Positions 20,544 to 31,990 of a DNA stretch of 64,000 nt are shown here, one piece after another (position 1 is the first letter of the stretch; every line of letters starts with the position of its first letter). Both the position numbers and the translations under genes were made by a program. The notes beneath the pieces are model-generated. The model was not told the origin of the DNA, did not search any database, and saw nothing but the letters and a program-made list of their open reading frames with translations. Source of the stretch: Ascochyta rabiei (lineage: Eukaryota; Ascomycota; Dothideomycetes; Pleosporales; Didymellaceae). The stretch lies in the NCBI RefSeq assembly GCF_004011695.2, contig NC_082421.1:124001-188000 (forward strand), read 5' to 3'.

Positions 20544-23500
20544 ATGGCGGGTTATCTAAATCAGCTATGGGATGACTTGGAACAATCGCCAGACCGGCCG
20601 CAGTACCTACCTCTTGCAGGCACCTTCTCAGATGCAGGGTCCAGCTCGTCGATATCACACTTGCAGCATAGCGCACGGTATCCGCTGCAGCTCCCTCACC
20701 AGCAGCAATTTGTGCACCCTGAGCAGCTTTTTCAGCAGCCAACTCCACTTATACCACTTAGCGCTGTGGAGGGCTTGCATTCACACGAGCCATATACCAG
20801 CTCAGCATTCCAAGATCCGTTCAACAGAGCATTCATCAGCAACCAGCCCGTCGTTCACGAAGGCTATATCCCAGCACCCGATACGCGAGATGAGGATTTG
20901 TACCCACACCTGCCTGATGAATACCGCGAGTCGCTGTTCCAAGATTACGATGACAGCTCTGATGAGAGCGATTTCGAGCGCAGGCTCGCCGAGGCTGAAG
21001 AGCTGCGCGAGATAGAAGAGAAAGACGATCCGGAGATCGACGCAGATTACTCTGAAGAAGACGCCGAACAGGACGAAGGCGATCCTAATGAGATGGAAAT
21101 TGACGAAAGCTATGTCGAAGAGCGAGCCAAGCCTAGAGCCAAACGAGGCAGATCAAGCGCCCGGGGAACCCGTGGGGGGCGGCGGGGGAGACCTCCTGGC
21201 CGGGGACGTGGTGGCTTCCATAGTTCGGCCTCTACTCGTGGTAGACTGCGTGGGAGGAAACCTGGACGTCCTAGCGGAAAGCGAGGGCCTCGTGCAATCG
21301 CTGACCCCGGGCCAGAGTTCAGGAACTTGCAACGAAGCGCCAATGAGAGGTTCATTGCTCGCGATTACCCTGCAGCTCTCGAGTATGGACAAAAAGCTGT
21401 TCAGCTCAATCCAGAGATCTTCGATGCCCACAACATTGTATCCGAAATCTACGCAGCGATGGGCGAAGAACTGAAGTCCATAGAATCTTTGATCATCGGC
21501 GCACCGACGAAGCGTGACCCTGAGCTGTGGCATCTTATCATCGAGCGCATTAAGAAGCTGGACACGACAGATCACCCCAACTACACGGAAGAGGTGAAGA
21601 CAGCCGTCATCTTGCAGTGTCTCAAGTCTATCATCGCGCTTGATGTGACGAACTACGAGGCTCGCAGTCTGAAACTAGAAATTGAAGCCCGCTTGGGACA
21701 TGTCTCAAAATGCGTGAATCTCGGTACCAAGATGCTGAAAACACTCAGAGAGCAGAAGCAGGACCCCGATACCGAAGTTTTGAAGATAATGGCTATGATG
21801 GGTACTTCGACAGCAAAGCAGACGAAGCGCCATCTAACCAAGATCATCGAAGAGTTTGACCAAGCCATCGAAACCTACACAGGACCGGGGAGGGATCCCA
21901 GGACAAGTGACCTGGACTGGGAGTTGATCAATATCTATCTCGACTTGCTTGATAGAACTGGCAAGTACGAGTATGCTCTGAAGCGTCTCAAGGATCTGTC
22001 ACGATGGAAGCAGGGGAGAAGGAACGAGACGTACTGGGACGAACAGAAGGACGATCGTGAGTTTGACCTCGAGGACACACCGAGACGTGTGGAGGTCTTC
22101 GACTTCAAGCGCAAATCCAAGTCGGCAAAGTATGGCGAAGCACTCCCACTGGAGATTAGAGTCAAGATGGGGTTGTTCAGATTGCGTAACAGCGCGGATG
22201 ACTATTCTGAGGCAATGGTAGGTTACAACTCCACAACGTGGACAGCTTGCTTACCAACTGCTGCAGCAACACCTTGAGATGCTCGGACCAGACGACAAGA
22301 GCCCCGATGCGCTTATGTGGGACTACCTAGATCTATTTCGTGTCATTGCGGACGCCCTCCACTCTACAGGACATGATACCGAGGCTTTGCGTTTTTATGA
22401 GCCACTACTCGAGAGTAATTCCAGCGAGATGAGCCTCATGAGCTACCTCGGACTTTATACGGTTTACAAAAACCTCAACCAGCCTGAAAAGGCAGAACAA
22501 ATCATTCCAATACTCATCGGATGGACGGCCGACACTGTAGACGATCTTGCCGTGTTGGCCAAGTTCTTCGAGGTGCACGGCATGCCGACAGAGGCAATGG
22601 AACGTGCAGACGCGTGCTACAGAAATCGAGGTCTAGTCAAGCTACGCAGGATCGGGTTCTCAAGATTGCGCGAGATCAGGAGTCACTACGAAGATTGGAG
22701 AAGGAAATCTCGCGGCAATCATGGCAAGAAGAAGAGCGCGATCAAGAAGCAGAGGAAGATGATGAAGAAGGCGATCGCAACTCTCGAGGACGAGGACGAG
22801 GACGAAGACGAAGACAACGAAGCCGGTGATAAAGAACGACCATCCCTTGGACCACTGAAGGAACGCCCAGCGAAAGGTCTGTTCCGGACGAGAAGGCTTG
22901 CACCAAAGCCTCCTAAAGCCCAGACCTTCCTCCCTTTCGATGCTCAAGCCCAGCAGGGATCGATACCGACAAAAGCACGCACGCCTGAGCCAAGCACTCT
23001 TGAAGGGACGGACGTGCCAATGGAAGCTATAGATCATCGCCTTTTCCGCAAGAAGCTGCAAAAGCTGGTGGAGGACAACGCCGATGACCTGACGACCGCT
23101 CGAGCTCAACACCGCGAGATAGTCGCAAGCTTCCAACAGTTGGATGCTGTCTACGAAGCAGCAGAAGATGGCGACGAGAAGGCGATCAACACCGTCTTCT
23201 CCATCACTCGTGAACTGATTGAAGAGTTCTCGACATTTGATCTCTTTTACGCCGACAAAAAGGAAGACTTCAAAGGGTACTTCCGCCGCATCGGTGCAGG
23301 CGAGATCTGGAAGGAGTCCGCATTGATGGTCTTGGCGGTTGTCGCAAACAACGTCGAAGACGGCGAGACCGACCCTGAGCTTCGCGAAAAGCCAGAAGCA
23401 CCCCCTCATGACTTCTGGGGCATCGACTTTGACAAGTGGTGTGATGCTTTCGGGCGTTACGCCCTTCTCCTCGCCCGTTCAGGAGACGACACACGCTGCT

Positions 23501-24396
23501 TCAGCACGCTCGATATTGCGCTCCAGTCCAACATCTTCTCGCGCTCCATCTCCTTCCACCGCTCCCTCGAACTCTGCCGCCTAGCTTGTGCTCTGGCAGT
23601 CGACTCCTCCTCGCAAGCCTCTACCTCTATCCGCTGGTTCCTTAAAGAATACCCCTTCGGCTCTGATCTCTTCCGCTTGTACTCCTGCGTCAACCGGCTA
23701 GTCTCCTTCCCCGAGGGCTACTCAACCGGCCCTGCGCACAAGGTGCTGATGCGGTACATCAAAACCATGGATTACGCCCTTCTCTCCCCAGAGCAGCGCG
23801 TGTGGTACAACTTCCGCTCGAATGAGAAGATGGGCTGGGCCCGGAACGGAGTGAATACGCAGACGGTGGACGCTGTCAAAGACCACGACCCAGCTCTTTT
23901 CGCGCTCTACGCTCATGTGCTCATATGCGGCGGCAGCTACCTGGCGGCGCTGAACTACTACTTTCGCGCACTTAGCCTCACGCCCAACGATGCCATGCTC
24001 AATCTGAGCATAGGCACAGCATACATCCAACACGCGATGAAGCGCTTGAGCGAGAACCGCCAATTCCAGATCCAGCAAGGGCTGTCTTTCGTGTACCGAT
24101 ACTACGACCTCCGCACCAGATCCGGCAGCGCGACACTCCAGCAGGAAGCAGAGTTCAACGTCGGCCGCATATGGCACAGTCTGGGGCTTGTGACGCACGC
24201 GCTGCCCAGCTACGAGCGGTGCATTGCGCTATCCGACAGTGTCACGAGAGAAGCAGGCGAGAAGCTGCAGAGTGGGGCGTCCAGGCACGAAGACTTTGCG
24301 ACCGAGGCGGCCTTTGCAATGCAGAGCATTTACGCCGTGAGTGGGAACTTGACGGCGGCGAGCAAGGTCACGCACGACGTTCTTGTTCTCGAGTAA
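20544..24396 (+). CDS. TFC4: RNA polymerase III transcription factor TFIIIC subunit Tfc4 (tau131)-like, TPR protein
   Basis: Exons 20544-22217 and 22267-24396 (intron of 49 nt) give 1,267 residues. Tfc4 is the TPR scaffold of TFIIIC that recruits TFIIIB to tRNA genes. The start has a strong ACCATGG context. A Gln/Ser-rich N-terminus and a strongly acidic stretch (about residues 135-190) come first. Then a basic region carries two AT-hook-like motifs (GRRGRPPGRGRGG near 212-224 and RGRKPGRPSGKRGPR near 237-252). TPRs start with FRNLQRSANERFIARDYPAA and AVQLNPEIFDAHNIVSEIY. A charged linker (IKKQRKMMKKAIATLEDEDE) splits the two TPR blocks, as in the family. The C-terminal TPRs include LNYYFRALSLTPNDAMLNLS and FNVGRIWHSLGLVTHALPSY. 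It is longer than yeast Tfc4 (about 1,025), mainly because of the N-terminal region. Confidence 0.9.
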
Positions 24397-24831
24397 TCGT
24401 TCGATTTGAAACATGTCCATCTATCCACTCACCCAGCGGCACTCGCCACCTCGTCTCACATGCGTGCCAGTGGTCTCAATTTTGATTCCGGATAGATGGC
24501 TCGGGAGGGCATGTGCAGAGGTGAGTGGAAAGAAGGGGGTTGATCTGTTCAAGGTGGCACATGTGTATGTGTGTGTGTGCATGTTGGTTGAAGTACGGCA
24601 ATGCAATCTTGGGGGAGACGGCGCAGAGAAAGAAGATTGAGTTGATTAGTACAAGAGAGTGCTCGCAGCGTACATTGCATCACCACTGAGCAGCGAGCGC
24701 AATACCACTCACATTTACGCGCTTGAGGCGGTCCCATGACCCGTTGCAGAGAGCTACAGACATGTGTTTTTCGCATTTTTCGCATTTTTCGCTGGTCGTC
24801 GCCCGCGCGTGACCCTTACGCCACTCCCACT
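24397..24831. other. intergenic between convergent genes
   Basis: 3' regions of the TFIIIC gene and of the short mitochondrial gene. It contains a small GT-rich run near 24,563-24,580. No gene supported. Confidence 0.5.
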
Positions 24832-25287
24832 TCAGCGCTTCTTCTCGGCAACCTTGTCCTCCAGCGTCCGGACGTAGCCCTCTATCCTCTGCACGGCGCT
24901 CTGCAGCGCGTAAATGTCCTCGGTCAGCAGCTGGTTGCTCACGCGATACTCGTCGATGACGTAGTAGTACATGCCGGCGCCGGCGGTCGCGGTGCCGAGG
25001 AGGAAGCCGAACAGTCTGTTCGCGAGATGTTAGCACTGCGTGGTTGGGGCTGTAGGTGTCGGTAGGAGGCGCTTGACGGCTTGTGTTTGTGCACACAGAC
25101 TCGTGAAATCGCGCCTGCACGTGTCCAGTCGGGCAGCTGGGGAGACTCACCCTCCCCTGAAAGCGCCTACAGGTCTCCTGACCGGTGCCACGAGCGGCTT
25201 CTCTTGCCTCAGCGCAGCGCTGGTCTGGAATCCGCGCGATGCGTTGTTCGCAGCCCGGAACGCGGGGCGGAGGACGCGGGATGCCAT
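24832..25287 (-). CDS. short mitochondrial single-pass membrane protein, conserved in fungi, function unknown
   Basis: Exons 25151-25287 and 24832-25015 (intron of 135 nt, GTGAGT donor) give 106 residues. I recognise the general pattern but no named family. The first 35 residues (MASRVLRPAFRAANNASRGF then QTSAALRQ) look like a matrix-targeting peptide: Arg/Ala/Ser-rich, no acids, with an RGFQTSAA-type processing site. Next comes a glycine-rich hydrophobic segment (LFGFLLGTATAGAGMYYYVI, about residues 47-66), then a polar helix LLTEDIYALQSAVQRIEGYV with heptad spacing ending in EKKR. This layout (presequence, one helix, short coiled coil) suggests an inner-membrane protein, for example a small accessory or assembly subunit; that is inference. 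Confidence 0.75.
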
Positions 25288-25918
25288 TGTGTGTGTTGAT
25301 GCTGTTCTCGAGTTCCACCGTCGAGGGCTGGAGGCTTTGCACGTGTGGTGGAGGGTGTAAGTGTGGGGGGCGCCTTGTTTGTTCGTGACGTGATGTTGCT
25401 TGAAGCTCCAGCTTCTCCGCCCGGGAGAGCTCGTGAGCTCCAAGCTTGGAAGGCGCCGGACCCTCGAGTGACCTGGCCAATCACGGTAGGCCTAGCCATG
25501 GCTCCCAAACACGGGGGACTATGCGTGAAGGCGTTTGTTCTAGACGAGTCTCCGCCGTACAAACTGCTACCTTCTGATAGCCAGCAAACATTCCATCTTG
25601 AGTGGCATCTTCACCGGCTTTCTCATTTCTGCTAAAGAGGGGTGGGTGGCATCGAGAGCAGTCCTTCCAGGATTTCAAGATGATGGTAATGTACTGTAGA
25701 GATTCACGACGAATGGAGTGTGTTCGTCACCAATGATTGTGCGCAGGACGGAGGATAGAAACAATGGCAAAGGCCGTGCAAGGCGTGGTATCCATCCAAT
25801 CAACAGAAACATCGTAGAGACGCCAACCTTGGCAACGCCATCAGACCCAACACCAGCCCATGCTCAAGAATATCAAGCGCCAATCAAACAACCAGTCTGC
25901 TCAGTCCATCACAAGTTT
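25288..25918. other. intergenic, no supported gene
   Basis: Promoter side of the short mitochondrial gene and 3' side of the spindle-pole gene, both read leftward. Short frames only, none with a motif. Confidence 0.5.
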
Positions 25919-28900
25919 CTACCTTGCGAGCCTCAGACCACCACCAGACCGTCTCCCGCTCTGCCTGCGCATGCTCTCCAGCTTCTGCTTCAGCTGCTCG
26001 TGGATCTTGCGGTTCTGCGCCCACCCTTGGCTCAGCTTCTGCATCCGCAGCGCGGCAATGACGGTCAGTGCCGCCGACTTGAGCTTGGGACGGCGCTCGT
26101 GAACCGTCATGTCAGGCGTGATGCCCATCTGCGAGATGAGGTTGAGGTCCTCTTGGTTGCTGTGCACGTGTTAGATAGGGTCACAAAGCAAGTAATCATC
26201 GGAGCGTACCATTCGTTGTAAGTCTGGATCTGCATCAGGAAGAAGCGTTTCTGGTATCCGAGCGCTTCACGGAACGACTCAGCTCGTGAGCAGCGTGCGC
26301 GCAAGAACTGTATCTGTTTCGCCAAGCCGTTGATCTCCTTGACATGCCGCTTTTCCAGCGCCTGCGATTGCGCATCAAGGCCGAGCGCTTCATGCTGCGC
26401 TTTCTGTTGCACGGCTTTGGCAGAGGCCTGCAGCAGACGGAGCTGCGATTCCTTTTCTCGAAGGCGTGACTCCAAGTCGCGAAGCTCACGCTCCAAGGAC
26501 GTCTTCTCCTCACGTTGTGCAGCCTTGGCTTCATTCTGAATCTTGCGATGCTGCGAGTCCTTCTCGCGGAGACGGGATTCCAGGTCGCGTAGTCTGTCCT
26601 CCAATGCTGCCTTCTCTTCACGCTGCGTTGCGCGCGACTCGGACTGTGCGGCAGTAGCCTGGTTGTCTTTCTCGCGAAGCATCGACTCCAGCACGGTGAT
26701 CTTGTCCTCCAGCGAAGCCTTCTCTTCCAAAACTTCGTCTGCATCTTCCTGAAGAACCTCCAACTCGTCCTCATACTCCTGCTTCTGGCGGTTGGCGTTG
26801 TCCCTCAGCTCTTCGAGAGCTTCCAGGCGCTCCTCTGCCAGCTGCTGTATCGACTCAACCTGGCTTCTCTGCGCGAGGATCTCGTCACGTAGAGCCTCGA
26901 GCTCGTCGTCTCGCTTGCGGACAAGATCCTGCATGACGTCGATTTGAGTATCTGGCTCATCGGCGTGGTCGCGCATCGCATCGAGCTCGGCATCGCGCTC
27001 GGAGAGCGTCTTCCGGACGGTTTCCAATTCGCGTGTTCGATCGCTGACATCACTCTTGAGCCGCTTAAGCTCATCGAGCGCTGTCTCTTGCGCATCGATC
27101 TTCTTCTGGAGCGCGGTGATGTCACGCTCACGCGACTGCAGTGTCGATTGTAGATTCGACAGGTCGCGGGACAGGGCATCGCGTTCGCGGGTGACCCTCT
27201 GCAATGCTTCAATCTGGGAGTCTTTGCCAGACATGGTCGAGCGCAGAGTGCGCATCTCGCGCTCGACATCGTCCCGCTCTTGACGTAGTGTTGCAACCAG
27301 AGCGTCGCGATCGTTGTTTCCTCGGTTGAGTCGGTCAACTTGCGCGTCTCTGTCCGCCATCCTCGACGTGAGGTTGTCTCGCTCGCGTCGAAGGTCTGAT
27401 AGCTCGCTTGACAGCGCATCACGCTCTCGCAAAGCCTTGTTGAGAGCATCACCCTGGGTGCTCTTACCTGTGAGCGTCGATCGGAGACCCTGGATCTCCT
27501 GCGTGGCATCGTCTCGTTCGCGACGAAGCGTGTTGAGCTCTCCAAGATCACGGTCCTTTTGGGTGACTGTTTGGCGCAGCTGTTGCAGCTGCTGTTCGTA
27601 TTCAGACGCATCGCGCTGGAGGCGAGCGATTTGCTGCGTCGAGTCCTGGAACCGCCTGCGGTAGTCATCAAGCTCGTCCGCCCTGGCTTCGGCAGCATCG
27701 ACCCTCGACTGTAGCAGCTCAATCTCAACGCCCTTCTCGCGAGTAACATCGACCACCTTCTGCTGAGCATCGTGCGCAGACTGTCGGGCAAGCTGGACCT
27801 GGTTGTCGCCCTTGGACTCTGCAAGCTGCACTCGCTCTTGCAGGGCATCCAGCTCGGCGTCTTTCTCGCTCTGGATTGTGTGCATGCGTCGCTGCAGTTC
27901 TTTGATGTCGGCGTCTTTCTCGCGTTCGATGGCTCGCAGGCGCTCCTCAGCAATGGACAGCTCGTGACGTTTCTGAGTTTCGGCTGCCTCGAGCTCGCGC
28001 TCCGCCTCGTCCAGTTGCTGCTCGAGTTCTCGGAGCTCTTGGTCGTTGCCGTTTGCAGCAGCATCGATCCTGTCTTGCAGCTTCTCAGTCTCGGCCTCCT
28101 TTGTGCGTTCGAGCGATCGTAGCTGGTCTCGCAGATCCTCGATCTTTTCACTCTGCTCTTCAATCTGCTCGGCCTGTGTTTGCATCTGTCGTTCCTTCTC
28201 GGCGATCTCCCTGTCTTTGGTTTGCGAGACTGAGCGCAGCTGCTGCTCGAGATGGACAACCCGGTCGGCTTGCTTTTGCAGTTGGCGGTTCTGCTCCTCC
28301 AGGCCAGCGACCCTCGCAACCTCCTCTTGCAGGCTATGGCTTTCCTGCTCCAGCTCGGCTACTCGGTCGGCTTGCTGTCGCAGCTCTCGTTCGCTGTGTT
28401 CGAGCTCTGCGATCCGCTCAGCTTGCTCTCTCAGCTCTCGGTCCTTGGCCTCCACACCGGCAGACGACGCGCCCTGGGCGTTCCTCAGCTTGTTCTCCAG
28501 CTCCTCGATCTGGTCCTCGTGCTCGTCCAGAAGCTGGTCCCGCCGCGAGACCTCGGCCTGCGCATTCTCCAGTTCGATGCTGACCTTCTCGAGCTCGTCC
28601 TCAGCGCTGCGGGCTTCCTCGAGCTTCTCCTCCATGCGCTCCACGTCCGCAGCGCGCTCCTCGGCCAGCCGGCGCAGCTCGTCCATCTCCTCGCGCATGC
28701 CGGCGTCGGCGTGTCGCTTCTTGACCTTGTCGGCGTAGTCGCGCAGCTGCTGCTTGTAGCTATCGAGCTCCTTCTCGGCCGCCTTGAGGTCCTTGGAGTA
28801 CTGCTTGAGGTCGCGCGACATGGTGACCTTGTCCGACTTGAGGCTGACGTTCTCCTCCATGGTCCTGATGTTGAACTCGGGCCCCATCTTCTTGAGGTTC

Positions 28901-29481
28901 TCCTCGAGGAAGTGGATCTTCAGCTTGAGGCCAAAGTTCTCCTTGTCGATGTGCTCGAGACGGGCCTCCTGCTCGCGCAGGGTGAGGACGTTGCCGCCGC
29001 CGTTGCCGTTGGCGCCGCCCAGGTCGAGCTCGCCCTCGGCGCGTCGTGGCAGGGCCATGGGGGTGCTCATGGCGCTCGAGCTGGGGTCGGGCAGCTGCGT
29101 GCGGCCGTCGAAGGAGTGGTCGAAGGAGCTGGACTGCACGTCGAGCGCGCTGGCCTCGGGCAGCGGCGAGTCGCTCACGCGGAAGCCGGGCTTCATGGCG
29201 GCGGGGGTCGGCATGTTGCCGTTGAGCAGGCCGGCGACCTGGCGGGTGCGGTTGGCGGTCGCGCTCTTCAGCATCGGCGTGAACTCGTTCTTCGCGTTGG
29301 GGTGGCGCAGGGCGGCCAGCGGGTTGCGCGGCGTGCGTGCGCCGCTCATCTTGCGGAACAGCTCGTCGCGGCCCGAGGGCGCCTGGAACGACTCTTCGCG
29401 GCTGAACGAGACGTCGTTGTGCGTGAAGCGCGTCGCGTCGCCCACCTCTGTGCGCGGCGTCTCGGGGAGGAAGTTCGCCAT
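25919..29481 (-). CDS. spindle-pole-body/MTOC coiled-coil protein with CM1 and PACT domains (Pcp1/Mto1-ApsB type)
   Basis: Exons 26210-29481 and 25919-26159 (intron 26160-26209) give 1,170 residues. These proteins anchor gamma-tubulin complexes at spindle poles or other microtubule-organising centres. Residues about 166-225 contain the centrosomin CM1 motif (LREQEARLEHIDKENFGLKL, LEENLKK, FNIRTMEENVSLK), the gamma-tubulin activating segment. The middle (about 225-1,050) is almost continuous coiled coil with repeated blocks, e.g. EEKAALEDRLRDLESRLREK followed by close copies. The C-terminus carries a PACT-like centrosomal targeting domain (HVKEINGLAKQIQFLRARCS, GYQKRFFLMQIQTYNEWCNQ across the splice, then ALRMQKLSQGWAQNRKIHEQ). 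CM1 plus PACT fits fission yeast Pcp1 and also proteins annotated as ApsB; I cannot decide between them. The N-terminus has the MANFLPETPRTE and TPRNPLAALRH phospho-motif type. Confidence 0.88.
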
Positions 29482-29525
29482 GGTCGGTCGTGTGTGCTAG
29501 CGTATGCGCATGAGCAGGAGCAGGA

Positions 29526-29600
29526 GCATGGGCATGGGCATGGGCATGGGCAGAGCAGAGCAGAGCAGAGCAGAGCAGGAGCAGAGCAGGAGTGAGGGGA
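29526..29600. repeat. tandem repeats (GCATGG)4 and (CAGAG)n
   Basis: Four copies of GCATGG are followed directly by about five copies of CAGAG and a degenerate AGCAGGAGCAG tail. The array lies 45 nt upstream of the spindle-pole gene's ATG, probably in its 5' leader. Confidence 0.85.
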
Positions 29601-29744
29601 CCGCCAGGCGTTGACACCGATGCCTCTGCCGCTCTCTGCTGATCGAGGTGTTGTTGTCAACAAACGCCCGCATGTGGCTTAGTCTGGTGCAGCCCGAAAG
29701 GGAAGGGCCGAACAGCCCAGAGGGAAGGCGCGTTCCACTGCAGC

Positions 29745-29814
29745 CAGTCCCCTCCACCCAGTCCCCTGCAGCCAATCCCCTGCAGCCAATCCCCTCCAGC
29801 CAGTCCCCTCCAAC
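29745..29814. repeat. 14-bp minisatellite, 5 units
   Basis: Five head-to-tail copies of a unit close to CAGTCCCCTSCAGC with one or two substitutions each; a partial sixth copy (CAGTCACG) follows. It lies 77 nt upstream of the ECD/SGT1 start. Confidence 0.85.
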
Positions 29815-29890
29815 CAGTCACGTCACTAGTTCGCCGCCCCACCACCACTTTCTGAAACCACGAGCCGGCAATGCTCACCACTCCCGCAAC

Positions 29891-31990
29891 ATGGACGCGG
29901 GCGATGGGCTCAAGTGGTTCGGCGACGGCTTCGACGGCTTCCCCAAGAAGCTGCCGGAAGACGTTGTGGAATACATCATCTTCGTCATCGATGCCAGACT
30001 GTCAGACATCCAGACAAGAGAGCGTCTGCAGGCCTTCCAGCGTGCACTTCAACACCTGAAGAAGACGTTCCTGAAAGAGTACATCTGGCAGCGAGACGAG
30101 ATCAAGCTCGATCTGGTGCGCGAAGAGGACCGTTGGCTGTTGAAAGGGCAGACCAACTACGGCGACAGCGTTGCTGATGAGTGGCTGATAGTCTACTTCC
30201 TGCGCGAGCTGAGCAGCGAGTTCAAGGACGCCTGGATCCGCATATACGACACAGACGGCGAGTTCCTACTCATTGAAGCCGCCAACGCCCTGCCCAAATG
30301 GCTCAGTCCAGAAGTCGCCGAGCACAGAGTCTGGATCAACACGCATCGGCTGCTCATCGTGCCACTAGGCAAGACCGAGGACCCAGCGCCCTTGAAGTTA
30401 CAGGATGCACTCACTATACTCAACCACACGCCAGGCCGTCCTCAACGCTACCCCAAGATCGAGAAGGAAGCCTTCCACCGCCTGAACAACTACCCATCAG
30501 CCATCTCAGAAAACCAACACCACGCCACCCTTCCTCTCCCACGGAAGATAGCACACATCCTGCACACGGATCCATCTTACATCTCCCCCGCAGTCGAGGC
30601 TTTCTACCTCCGTGACCCAATCTCATTACGCCTGCTGCAACCCGAGAAGTCAAAATCAACGCTCATCTTTCCTCCCGAAGACTTCGTACCGGTCAGTGTC
30701 CGCTTCACAAAAGTACTGTACGCACAACTCTTGGGCCAGCACTGGAATCCACCACCGCAGTATGAGTCTGCCGTCGAAAGCTTGGTCAGGTCCGGCAATG
30801 CGCAGGAGAAGAGTGAGGTTGCAATCAAGCTCGCAGCAGGCATGCAAATGCTCGTTTCCCACACGCTCTTTGCCGATAGGAAGGCCGTCCGTGAAATCAA
30901 CCTCCTCCTCGAAGACCTAGACAACGGCGACGACGCACTACCCACGAATACCGAGATCTCTGCATGGCCCAAACGCGAAGATGACGAGAGCTGGCTGGAC
31001 ATTGACTTCTCCGAGTTCGAGAAGGAACTCCAAGGCAAAGGAGGCGAGAAAGGCTTCGGCGACAAGAACGCGCAAGACAATCTGAAAAAGATGGTAGAGC
31101 GATTCAACACGTTTCTTGCTGATGACGAGGCGGGACACGAAGGTGCAAACGTGGACGAAAAGGATCCCATGGACGAGGACAACGACTCTGACCCCGGGAG
31201 AGGATGGGACGACCCCGAAGACAGCGATGACGATGACGGGGATGAGGAGATTGAGCCCTCTGCATCGACATCCAAGGCGAAAGCTACGCCTAAATCGAAG
31301 GCTGCGACCCCGCCCAAAGCTCCAAAGGCTGAAGATGACGACGACGACACCACAGAATCCGAAGACGATGCCGACGCCGACGCTGAGTACGCCGAGTATG
31401 AAAAGTACTTTGAGAAATACATGACGCTCCCCGCGCATGAAAAGGCTATGCTTACTGAAGACGCGCGCGAACTCGCGCGTGCACAGGACGCCGAAGCCGA
31501 AGAGGACGCAGAGATCAAGCGTTTGACCGAGGCCATGGAAGCAGAGCTCTTCGGCCACGGAGCTCTGAACCTCAACCCAGCGCAGTCAGACAAAACGGCG
31601 GGCCGGACACTGACAGATGATGGAAGGCCAGATAGCAACATCAAGGCGAAGGCGAAGGGCAAGGGCAAAGCCAAAGTGTCGTTTTCTGCGCCTGCAGAGG
31701 CCGACGATGTCGAGGAAATCCAGCGTGGAAGCGACGCTGCGTCAGAAGACGAAGACGACGACATCCTCGACGAAGACTACAACCTCGTGCAGAACATGCT
31801 CGCCGCGTTCAAGGGCCAAGCCGGCGCCGCAGGTCCCGCGGGAAACATGCTGAAGGCCATGGGCATCCAGTTCCCGCAGGATGCTGACGATGAGATCCAG
31901 GGCTCTAGCACGAGCAAGAGCAAGAACAACGTTGGTGAGGGCAGGGCAAGTGCTAATCCGATGCGGAAGCAGGACTGGTACATGAAGTAG
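29891..31990 (+). CDS. Ecdysoneless/SGT1-family protein
   Basis: Single exon of 699 residues. ECD/SGT1 proteins are conserved eukaryotic factors linked to pre-mRNA splicing (Prp8 assembly) and transcription. The N-terminal half shows the family blocks: EDVVEYIIFVIDARLSD, YIWQRDEIKLDLVREED, LKGQTNYGDSVADEWLIVYF, LIEAANALPKWLSPEVAEHR, VWINTHRLLIVPL, then LPLPRKIAHILH and VSVRFTKVLYAQLLGQHWNP. The C-terminal half is acidic and low-complexity (DSDDDDGDEEIEPSAS, DDDDDTTESEDDADADAEYA) with lysine/alanine tracts (KAKAKGKGKAK). It ends with the conserved DEDYNLVQNMLAAFKGQAGA and PAGNMLKAMGIQFP. I place the start at 29891 (MDAGDGLKWFG), where conservation begins; the frame is open upstream to 29648 through the minisatellite. 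Confidence 0.92.
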   Translation: MDAGDGLKWFGDGFDGFPKKLPEDVVEYIIFVIDARLSDIQTRERLQAFQRALQHLKKTFLKEYIWQRDEIKLDLVREEDRWLLKGQTNYGDSVADEWLIVYFLRELSSEFKDAWIRIYDTDGEFLLIEAANALPKWLSPEVAEHRVWINTHRLLIVPLGKTEDPAPLKLQDALTILNHTPGRPQRYPKIEKEAFHRLNNYPSAISENQHHATLPLPRKIAHILHTDPSYISPAVEAFYLRDPISLRLLQPEKSKSTLIFPPEDFVPVSVRFTKVLYAQLLGQHWNPPPQYESAVESLVRSGNAQEKSEVAIKLAAGMQMLVSHTLFADRKAVREINLLLEDLDNGDDALPTNTEISAWPKREDDESWLDIDFSEFEKELQGKGGEKGFGDKNAQDNLKKMVERFNTFLADDEAGHEGANVDEKDPMDEDNDSDPGRGWDDPEDSDDDDGDEEIEPSASTSKAKATPKSKAATPPKAPKAEDDDDDTTESEDDADADAEYAEYEKYFEKYMTLPAHEKAMLTEDARELARAQDAEAEEDAEIKRLTEAMEAELFGHGALNLNPAQSDKTAGRTLTDDGRPDSNIKAKAKGKGKAKVSFSAPAEADDVEEIQRGSDAASEDEDDDILDEDYNLVQNMLAAFKGQAGAAGPAGNMLKAMGIQFPQDADDEIQGSSTSKSKNNVGEGRASANPMRKQDWYMK

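Larger units (their letters stand above)
29482..29890. promoter_or_regulatory. divergent promoter region with tandem repeats
   Basis: Shared upstream region of the spindle-pole gene (leftward) and the ECD/SGT1 gene (rightward), 409 nt between start codons. It contains two short tandem repeats, listed separately. Confidence 0.6.

Noticed and set aside
26805..28319. 504-codon minus-strand frame within the spindle-pole gene
   Set aside because: A +1/+2 frame of the same coding DNA, Arg/Ser-rich and without a domain; the CM1 and PACT blocks are in the other frame.
28252..29595. 447-codon open frame on the plus strand
   Set aside because: Antisense shadow of the spindle-pole coiled-coil gene. 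The Leu/Glu/Val-rich translation is the mirror of Glu/Gln/Lys/Arg-rich coiled-coil codons.
30604..31764. 386-codon minus-strand frame
   Set aside because: Antisense to the acidic, low-complexity half of the ECD/SGT1 gene; poly-Ser arises from GAC/GAT-rich codons.
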